A DNA stretch of 64,000 nucleotides from Symsagittifera roscoffensis (taxonomy: Eukaryota > Xenacoelomorpha > Acoela > Convolutidae): NCBI RefSeq assembly GCF_963678635.1, contig NC_087062.1, forward strand, positions 69,842,223 through 69,906,222, written 5' to 3'. Shown here one piece after another: positions 55,941 to 64,000 of the stretch; positions within the stretch are counted from its first letter, which is position 1; each line of letters starts with the position of its first letter. The notes under the pieces are model-generated. The model did no database searches. It had not been told where the DNA came from and saw nothing but the letters and a program-made list of their open reading frames with translations. The translations under genes were made by a program, and so were the position numbers.

Positions 55941-57137
55941 ACAGATTAGTTGCCTCACCAGAATTTTTTGGTGATTTTGGCTCACGTTTTGTCGGTTTAG
56001 TGAACTTATTTTGCATCGATTTAGGGATAAAGATGATTATTATTGTTTTGAATGTATCAGGTCAGTTGGTAGTATAAAAGTTAAAGTTAGCTCTTTTTAT
56101 TCGCTTAAATTTTTTTATGACACTGAATTCCTTCGGCATTTTTTATTTTCGGGTTAACTGGCGGCTAATCACGTGTTGTCGGCTTATTGAACGCTCGGCA
56201 AAAAACTAAAACCTTGTTTAATGCTAGTGTTTGTTTTTCTCTTCTGTTTTCCGAGATTGAAGTTTTCGTGTTTCCAAAAAATTATTGTTTATTCTATGGC
56301 AACATTTTTTGGTGGCATTTTTTGTTTTCGCATCAATTGATGTCTAATCAAGTGTTGTTGGCTTCGTCGACGCTCGGTAATTATTAATAGCTTTGTTTAT
56401 TGCTAATGGTTATATATCTCGTTTGTTTTTCTGAGATTGAGTTTTTGGTATTTTCAAAAACAATTGTTGCCTTTTTAAGATTCGATGGACGTAAATCAAA
56501 CTCTTTTATAAATCGCGATGATTTTTTGTTTTTTCATCAGGAAAACTCTTAAAGTTTGGTCGGGTCAATTTTTTTTTCGCGGTTTGACTTTTGATTTCTT
56601 TTTAATTTCAGTTATTTCCTTAAAGGAATGCAAATTCCATTATCGAACAGCGAAAGTATAATGATCACTAGTTTTAGAAAATTGCAGGGCTTTGAGGCAT
56701 CTATGTTTTTCTTTGAAATTCGAAAGTTAGAGATTTTTTCAAAAAACAAGTCACTATTTTTTTGTTTTCTTGCATTCGTTCAATCTTTTCCAACTGTCTC
56801 TTGGCTATGTTTTCAAGTTTTTTCCATCATAGTTATTTCTATTTTTTGTCGACTTGGTACTTTGCAATGCTACGCTTCAGTGAAAACTGACATGCGGACT
56901 ATTTAGGGCAAGGCAAATTTATTTGGTCTAATACTTACTGTGTTTGTTTACAATTGGAAAGTTTTCGGCGGTTTTAAACTATCGTTTGTCTGTTTATTTT
57001 TGTCTGCCTAGATCCTGCAGACTTTTTGACGATTGGGCTTCTTACTAGCTTTCTGAATGTTTTTCGTGACGCTTCTAATTGTGCAGGTAATTTTTTTCTC
57101 AGACAGGTTTGGCTTTTTTGCGATTTTTATAACGATT

Positions 57138-57350
57138 TGTATCGCAAGTGGTGGGAAGCTCAGCTTCACCTCTGTAAGAATTTCCTGCTTCCTATCCTTT
57201 TGGCCTGGATGTAATCCGGCAGCTTTTGCAATCTTTGATCTGGGATTCGAGTCCCGGCAGGACTTGTTTTTTTTTTTCAGTTCAGACCTTGAATTTCATA
57301 AAAATCCTTTTGTTTTTCTGGTGTCTGCTCAAAGATGGTGTCGGCTTTGC
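57138..57350 (+). mobile_element. tRNA-headed SINE copy, best-preserved promoter
   Basis: A box TGGCCTGGATGT (57201-57212) and B box GATTCGAGTCC (57244-57254) are 43 bases apart; the B box differs from the GGTTCGANTCC consensus at one position. The 5' part CAAGTGGTGGGAAGCTCAGC recurs near 50165. The 3' part GTCTGCTCAAAGATGGTGTCGG matches the LARS intron copy. Confidence 0.65.
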
Positions 57351-59406
57351 TTCTGCTTCCCAAGTTTTGCTCCAATGCTAGCTTGAAGTTTGAATGTTTT
57401 GCTTGGCATGTTTTTCAATATTTCCTATTTGATGAATACTCGTATTATGTAAATGTATGATGTTGTGATTTTTTGTTTGATATTAATTTTTTTGAGACGC
57501 TTTGGATTTTTTTTAACTCCGAAAATTTTAGTTCTCATAGATTGCTTTATTGAATTTAAAAAACCTTTTGAATAGAAAGACCGTTTTTCGTTTGCCAGCC
57601 TGCGAAAATTCTGTGGTGGAAGTTTTTGACCAATTTTTTTGGACTGTTTTTGTTTTCTCGAAAATGCTCTCGTAAATCTGAGATATTCCCTCCCATGGAT
57701 AGAGTAGGTTGGTTTACGGAATGCTTCGATGCTTGAGTGGCTACGATCAAATTTTAAAACGAATTATGCCCTTTGGATTAGTCAAATATTTCTTCTTTGA
57801 ACGATTTTTGAAACTTTGATTTATCTCGAAAACTACCCTCCCAAACCTTAGATTTTAGGTTCAAGCGAGAATAGTGGTTGTAGAATGCTCCTATGTAATA
57901 GCTGCCACTCCAAAATTTCTATACACAAAACATTATCGCCTTCAGAAAAGTCAAGTTTTCGAATTTTCGTAAACCATTTTTTGAATTTTCGTAAACTGAA
58001 TTTTCGTAAACCGTTTCCGCGAAAACTACCCTGCCAATTCTTAGCTCAAGTGTTCCTTTGAGAAACCCAGTTATGGGAATCTACCTGCAGCCACGCCCCA
58101 TTTTTGCTTGCGGAGTTTTCCTGCGGAGGCCGCCAGTCTTTGTTGCCAATTTTTTCTAAGAGAATTGTATTGTCCTTGAGAAAATTGTAATGTCTTAAAT
58201 TTTTCTTATTTTTTTTAGTGGAGAGACAACTAAGAGAGAGTTGTTTTGCCCTTGAGAAAATTCGAATGTCTCAGAAATTTCTTTTTTTAGTGGAGAGACA
58301 ACTAAGGTTTTGGGCAAAGTTCTTTTTCTGAAATTTTGAAATTACCTATTTCATCCCACATCAATATAGCAAATACAAAAATTATCAAACAGGTAGCTCG
58401 AGTTTTAAGCTGGGCCTCTAGTTTTTCTATCGAGACATAGTAAAATTTTGGTTTATCAACTTTGGTTTCCAACAGTTCTTATTTTTTTCTACTTATGTTT
58501 TTTCAAGTGCGTGATGTTTGTGCGTACATGTGGTGGTTTGTTCCGCTTCGCCCCTGTACCTAATACATATTAAAATCACAAATTTCAATCAAAACTTTAA
58601 TCTGGATCGATCGCAAAGTAAAGATTGTTTCGTAGACCATATAATTAATTTTCTAGATCTTTCAGTTATTGTGATTAGTGGTTTAATTTAGAAAGCAAAT
58701 ATTGAAAAGGGCAATTAACAATTTTTATTATCAAGTGATCACAAAGAAAATCAAATTAATCGTATTATCGTCATTTTTTCACTTGTTAGCGTCAATGAAC
58801 ATGTCACTTGGGCGTGTGGTCCGGCCATTGATAATGGGGAGCAAATTTGTATTCGGGTGTGTGCTAGTTTTCCATGCAACATCAGGTATCAAAATAATAA
58901 TGGGAATGGGTCGAATAATATGTCATAATAAAGCCTTTTCACTCAGAAAAACAGGTTTACTTGAATGAAGTTTGTTTTAGCGCCATTTTGGGAATCAAAA
59001 ACTTCAAAATTAAAAAATATGAATTTTGATTTTTATGAATTGTTTCTTCTAGTCACTTTTACCAAAATGTTGTCCAATTTGCCTAATTTACTAGGACGGT
59101 CGAATATGCCGAAGTTCTAGTTTTTTGTTCAGATCGTTTTATCACAGCACGCAAATAAACAACCCGAGTTTTAAAAAAAAAATTTCGATTTCTTAAGACA
59201 GTGGTCGAAACTTTCTGTGCTACTTGCCCAGTAACCGGCTATCCTTGTTTTTTCTTCAGGAATCTTCATCGGTGATTTTTTTTCGTATTGTCGGCAAAAG
59301 ATTGTTATAATTTTCGTCAGTGGATTTTGTTTTTCAAATTGCACGGCGAAACATTAATATAGTTTTTTTATTATGGAATCTCAGCAACCTCCAAGTGTAT
59401 TCGCAC

Positions 59407-59418
59407 TGGTCAAGTTGT
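59407..59418 (+). promoter_or_regulatory. Pol III A box in the first complete array head
   Basis: TGGTCAAGTTGT matches ten of twelve positions of the tRNA A-box consensus TRGCNNARYNGG. It recurs 26 bases after the TCAGCAACCT anchor in every unit. Confidence 0.7.
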
Positions 59419-59449
59419 AAAGCGCGTGCCTTTGGAACCTAAAGTGTTG

Positions 59450-59460
59450 AGTTCGAATCC
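59450..59460 (+). promoter_or_regulatory. Pol III B box in the first complete array head
   Basis: AGTTCGAATCC matches ten of eleven positions of GGTTCGANTCC and lies 43 bases after the A-box start. It is unchanged in all complete units. A short stem CTTT/AAAG with a seven-base loop sits between the boxes, where a tRNA anticodon arm would be, but acceptor and T stems do not pair well. This is tRNA-derived, not a working tRNA gene. Confidence 0.75.
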
Positions 59461-62400
59461 AGACGAAATTAGTTTTTTTAAATATGCCTGCCTAGATTGA
59501 TTTTTTTTGGCTACGAAAACTTGCTTTTACTTGAATGAAGTTTGTTTTAGCGCCATTTTGGGAATCAAAAACTTCAAAAATTAAAAAATATGAATTTTGA
59601 TTTTTATGAATTGTTTGTTCTTGTCAATTTTACCAAAATTTTGTCCAATTTGTCTAATTTACTAGGACGGTCGAATATGCCGAAGTTCTAGTTGTTTGTT
59701 CAGATCGTTTTATCACAGCACGCAGATAAACAACCGAGTTTGAAGTTTTTTTTCCTGTTTCTTAAGACAGTGGTCGAAACTTTCTGTGCTACTTGCCCAG
59801 TAACCGGCTATCCTTGTTTTTTCTTCAGGAATCTTCATCGGTGAATTTTTTTTCGTATTGTCGGTAAAATATTAGTATAATTTTCGTCAGTGGATTTTGT
59901 TTTTCAAATTGCACGGTGAAACATTAATATAGTTTTTTTTATTATGGAATCTCAGCAACCTCCAAGTGTATTCGCACTGGTCAAGTTGTAAAGCGCGTGC
60001 CTTTGGAACCTAAAGTGTTGAGTTCGAATCCAGACGAATTTAGTTTTTTTTTAAATATGCCTGCCTAGATTGATTTTTTTTGGCTACGAAAACTTGATTT
60101 TACTTGAATGAAGTTTGTTTTAGCGCCATTTTGGGAATCAAAAATTTCAAAAATTAAAAAATTTGAATTTTGATTTTTATGAATTGTTTGTTCTAGTCAA
60201 TTTTACCAAAATTTTGTCCAATTTGCCTAATTTACTAGGACGGTCGAATTTGCCGAAGTTCTAGTTGTTTGTTCAGATCGTTTTATCACAGCACGCAGAT
60301 AAACAACCGAGTTTGAAAATTTTTTTCTTATTTCTTAAGACAGTGGTCGAAATTTTCTGTGCTACTTGCGCAGTAACCGGCTATTCTTGTTTTTTCTTCA
60401 GAAATCTTCATCGGTGAACTTTTTTTTCGTATTGTCGGCGAAAGATTAGTATAATTTTCGTCAGTGGATTTTGTTTTTCAAATTGCCCGGCGAAACATTA
60501 ATGTAGTTTTTTTTTATTATGGAATCTCAGCAACCTCTAAGTGTATTCGCACTGGTCAAGTTGTAAAGCGCGTGCCTTTGGAACCTAAAGTGTTGAGTTC
60601 GAATCCAGACGAAATTAGTTTTTTTAAATATGCCTGCCTAGATTGATTTTTTTTGGCTACGAAAACTTGCTTTTACTTGAATGAAGTTTGTTTTAGCGCC
60701 ATTTTCGGAATCAAAAACTTCAAAAAATTAAAAAATATGAGTTTTGATTTTTTTGAATTGTTTGTTCTAGTCAATTTTACCAAATTTTTGTCCAATTTGC
60801 CTAATGTACTAGGACGGTCGAATATGCCGAAGTTCTAGTTTTTTGTTCAGATCGTTTTATCACAGCACGCAAATAAACAACCCGAGTTTGAAAAAAAAAA
60901 TTTCGATTTCTTAAGACAGTGGTCGAAACTTTCTGTGCTACTTGCCCAGTAACCGGCTATTCTTGTTTTTTCTTCAGAAATCTTCATCGGTGAACTTTTT
61001 TTTCGTATTGTCGGCGAAAGATTAGTATAATTTTCGTCAGTGGATTTTGTTTTTCAAATTGCCCGGCGAAACATTAATGTAGTTTTTTTTTATTATGGAA
61101 TCTCAGCAACCTCTAAGTGTATTCGCACTGGTCAAGTTGTAAAGCGCGTGCCTTTGGAACCTAAAGTGTTGAGTTCGAATCCAGACGAAATTAGTTTTTT
61201 TAAATATGCCTGCCTAGATTGATTTTTTTTGGCTACGAAAACTTGATTTTACTTGAATGAAGTTTGTTTTAGCGCCATTTTGGGAATCAAAAATTTCAAA
61301 AATTAAAAAATTTGAATTTTGATTTTTATGAATTGTTTGTTCTAGTCAATTTTACCAAAATTTTGTCGAATTTGCCTAATTTACTAGGACGGTCGAATTT
61401 GCCGAAGTTCTAGTTGTTTGTTCAGATCGTTTTATCACAGCACGCAGATAAACAACCGAGTTTGAAAATTTTTTTCTTATTTCTTAAGACAGTGGTCGAA
61501 ATTTTCTGTGCTACTTGCGCAGTAACCGGCTATTCTTGTTTTTTCTTCAGAAATCTTCATCGGTGAACTTTTTTTCGTATTGTCGGCGAAAGATTAGTAT
61601 AATTTTCGTCAGTGGATTTTGTTTTTCAAATTGCCCGGCGAAACATTAATGTAGTTTTTTTTTATTATGGAATCTCAGCAACCTCTAAGTGTATTCGCAC
61701 TGGTCAAGTTGTAAAGCGCGTGCCTTTGGAACCTAAAGTGTTGAGTTCGAATCCAGACGAAATTAGTTTTTTTAAATATGCCTGCCTAGATTGATTTTTT
61801 TTGGCTACGAAAACTTGCTTTTACTTGAATGAAGTTTGTTTTAGCGCCATTTTCGGAATCAAAAACTTCAAAAAATTAAAAAATATGAGATTTGATTTTT
61901 TTGAATTGTTTGTTCTAGTCAATTTTACCAAATTTTTGTCCAATTTGCCTAATTTACTAGGACGGTCGAATATGCCGAAGTTCTAGTTTTTTGTTCAGAT
62001 CGTTTTATCACAGCACGCAAATAAACAACCCGAGTTTGAAAAAAAAATTTTCGATTTCTTAAGACAGTGGTCGAAACTTTCTGTGCTACTTGCCCAGTAA
62101 CCGGCTATCCTTGTTTTTTCTTCAGGAATCTTCATCGGTGAATTTTTTTTCGTATTGTCGGCAAAAGATTGTTATAATTGTCGTCAGTGGATTTTGTTTT
62201 TCAAATTGCACGGCGAAACATTAATATAGTTTTTTTTATTATGGAATCTCAGCAACCTCCAAGTGTATTCGCACTGGTCAAGTTGTAAAGCGCGTGCCTT
62301 TGGAACCTAAAGTGTTGAGTTCGAATCCAGACGAAATTAGTTTTTTTTAAATATGCCTGCCTAGATTGATTTTTTTTGGCTACGAAAACTTGCTTTTACT

Positions 62401-64000
62401 TGAATGAAGTTTGTTTTAGCGCCATTTTGGGAATCAAAAATTTCAAAAATTAAAAAATTTGAATTTTGATTTTTATGAATTGTTTGTTCTAGTCAATTTT
62501 ACCAAAATTTTGTCCAATTTGCCTAATTTACTAGGACGGTCGAATTTGCCGAAGTTCTAGTTGTTTGTTCAGATCGTTTTATCACAGCACGCAGATAAAC
62601 AACCGAGTTTGAAAATTTTTTTCTTATTTCTTAAGACAGTGGTCGAAATTTTCTGTGCTACTTGCGCAGTAACCGGCTATTCTTGTTTTTTCTTCAGAAA
62701 TCTTCATCGGTGAACTTTTTTTTCGTATTGTCGGCGAAAGATTAGTATAATTTTCGTCAGTGGATTTTGTTTTTCAAATTGCCCGGCGAAACATTAATGT
62801 AGTTTTTTTTTTATTATGGAATCTCAGCAACCTCTAAGTGTATTCGCACTGGTCAAGTTGTAAAGCGCGTGCCTTTGGAACCTAAAGTGTTGAGTTCGAA
62901 TCCAGACGAAATTAGTTTTTTTAAATATGCCTGCCTAGATTGATTTTTTTTGGCTACGAAAACTTGCTTTTACTTGAATGAAGTTTGTTTTAGCGCCATT
63001 TTCGGAATCAAAAACTTCAAAAAATTAAAAAATATGAGTTTTGATTTTTTTGAATTGTTTGTTCTAGTCAATTTTACCAAATTTTTGTCCAATTTGCCTA
63101 ATTTACTAGGACGGTCGAATATGCCGAAGTTCTAGTTTTTTGTTCAGATCGTTTTATCACAGCACGCAAATAAACAACCCGAGTTTGAAAAAAAAAAATT
63201 TCGATTTCTTAAGACAGTGGTCGAAACTTTCTGTGCTACTTGCCCAGTAACCGGCTATCCTTGTTTTTTCTTCAGGAATTTTCATCGGTGAATTTTTTTT
63301 CGTATTGTCGGCAAAAGATTGTTATAATTGTCGTCAGTGGATTTTGTTTTTCAAATTGCACGGCGAAACATTAATATAGTTTTTTTTATTATGGAATCTC
63401 AGCAACCTCCAAGTGTATTCGCACTGGTCAAGTTGTAAAGCGCGTGCCTTTGGAACCTAAAGTGTTGAGTTCGAATCCAGACGAAATTAGTTTTTTTTAA
63501 ATATGCCTGCCTAGATTGATTTTTTTTGGCTACGAAAACTTGCTTTTACTTGAATGAAGTTTGTTTTAGCGCCATTTTGGGAATCAAAAACTTCAAAAAT
63601 TAAAAAATATGAGTTTTGATTTTTATGAATTGTTTGTTCTAGTCAATTTTACCAAAATTTTGTCCAATTTGCCTAATTTACTAGGACGGTCGAATATGCC
63701 GAAGTTCTAGTTTTTTGTTCAGATCGTTTTATCACAGCACGCAAATAAACAACCCGAGTTTGAAAAAAAAAATTTCGATTTCTTAAGACAGTGGTCGAAA
63801 CTTTCTGTGCTACTTGCCCAGTAACCGGCTATCCTTGTTTTTTCTTCAGGAATCTTCATCGGTGAATTTTTTTTCGTATTGTCGGCAAAAGATTGTTATA
63901 ATTTTCGTCAGTGGATTTTGTTTTTCAAATTGCACGGCGAAACATTAATATAGTTTTTTTTATTATGGAATCTCAGCAACCTCCAAGTGTATTCGCACTG

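Larger units (their letters stand above)
55371..58949. other. 3' flank of LARS, repeats only
   Basis: No gene recognised and no clear AATAAA signal close to the LARS stop. The stretch holds SINE copies at 55680-55940 and 57138-57350, a partial copy of their 5' part at about 58520-58565, and duplicated TTGAGAAAATT(C/G)(G/T)AATGTCT sequence at about 58174 and 58252. Open frames of 60-109 codons are T-rich and lack protein character. Confidence 0.55.
58950..64000 (+). repeat. Tandem array of about 574-bp units with tRNA-derived heads
   Basis: The motif TCAGCAACCT of each unit begins at 59381, 59952, 60527, 61103, 61675, 62249, 62824, 63399 and 63973, so periods are 571, 575, 576, 572, 574, 575, 575 and 574. 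The first unit lacks its head: the array starts inside a unit at about 58950 and runs off the right edge. Each head carries Pol III A and B boxes; each body includes TTTTAGCGCCATTTTGGGAA, TTTATCACAGCACGC and CAGTAACCGGCTAT. Units fall into two alternating types. Repeated 60- and 61-codon open frames are by-products of the repeat. Confidence 0.95.

Noticed and set aside
59400-59470. A functional tRNA gene in each array unit
   Set aside because: A and B boxes are good, but acceptor and T stems do not pair, and the loop lacks the conserved T before the anticodon. It is a tRNA-derived head.
60464-63135. Identical 60- and 61-codon open frames repeated in the tandem array
   Set aside because: They recur only because the unit recurs. 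One crosses the tRNA-like head, and they are disrupted in other units by single-base changes.
58950-64000. CRISPR-like array
   Set aside because: The unit is about 574 bases, repeated head to tail with no short repeat-spacer alternation, and the genome is eukaryotic.

Overview
The window is nuclear DNA from an invertebrate animal. It holds two conserved host genes, PLEKHG5 and cytosolic leucyl-tRNA synthetase (LARS), with spliceosomal introns, set in AT-rich sequence that is mostly transposon debris. I cannot name the phylum. A splice acceptor 5 bases before the LARS start codon is compatible with, but does not prove, a lineage that trans-splices a leader.

Layout. 1-2487: intergenic, with small repeats. 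2488-6691: + strand exons of a PLEKHG5-like Rho guanine nucleotide exchange factor, interrupted by a 200-N assembly gap (3152-3351) that removes most of the DH domain; frames break just before the gap. 7035-7332: a MITE with near 8-bp target duplications. 8245-12967: a decayed Ty1/copia retrotransposon (+). 12968-14985: AT-rich sequence with a weak periodicity. 14985-28020: a mosaic of at least six repeat block types reused many times. A 3.5-kb reverse-transcriptase element (17158-20677) sits inside one of its junctions, with an A-tail and an exactly recoverable empty site. 28230-42624: a very large, decayed Ty3/gypsy-type element (-) with gag, protease, RT-RNase H, integrase and a third long coding region starting with an RDQA-heptad coiled coil. 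42650-45600: its presumed leader with a 42-bp minisatellite, and further short repeats. 45001-45853: relics of a LINE-type RT (+) and of a GIY-YIG endonuclease terminus (-). 46700-47530: a 468-bp-spaced duplication. 48612-55370: LARS (+), two coding exons around a 3.2-kb intron that contains SINEs, a 55-bp-arm hairpin and a Tc1/mariner relic. 55371-58950: 3' flank with more SINE copies. 58950-64000: a tandem array of about 574-bp units, each with a tRNA-derived head carrying Pol III A and B boxes, running off the window end and showing a dimeric higher-order pattern.

Only PLEKHG5 and LARS look like functioning host genes. Both carry apparent indels (three near the N gap, one in an A-run of LARS) that look more like consensus errors than decay, because the surrounding coding sequence is well conserved. 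The retroelement genes are all broken by stops and frameshifts. The most unusual material is the tRNA-headed satellite array and its related copy in a PLEKHG5 intron, the nested RT insertion, the block mosaic around it, and the third coding region of the gypsy element. All homology statements come from recognising motifs by eye; no search was run.
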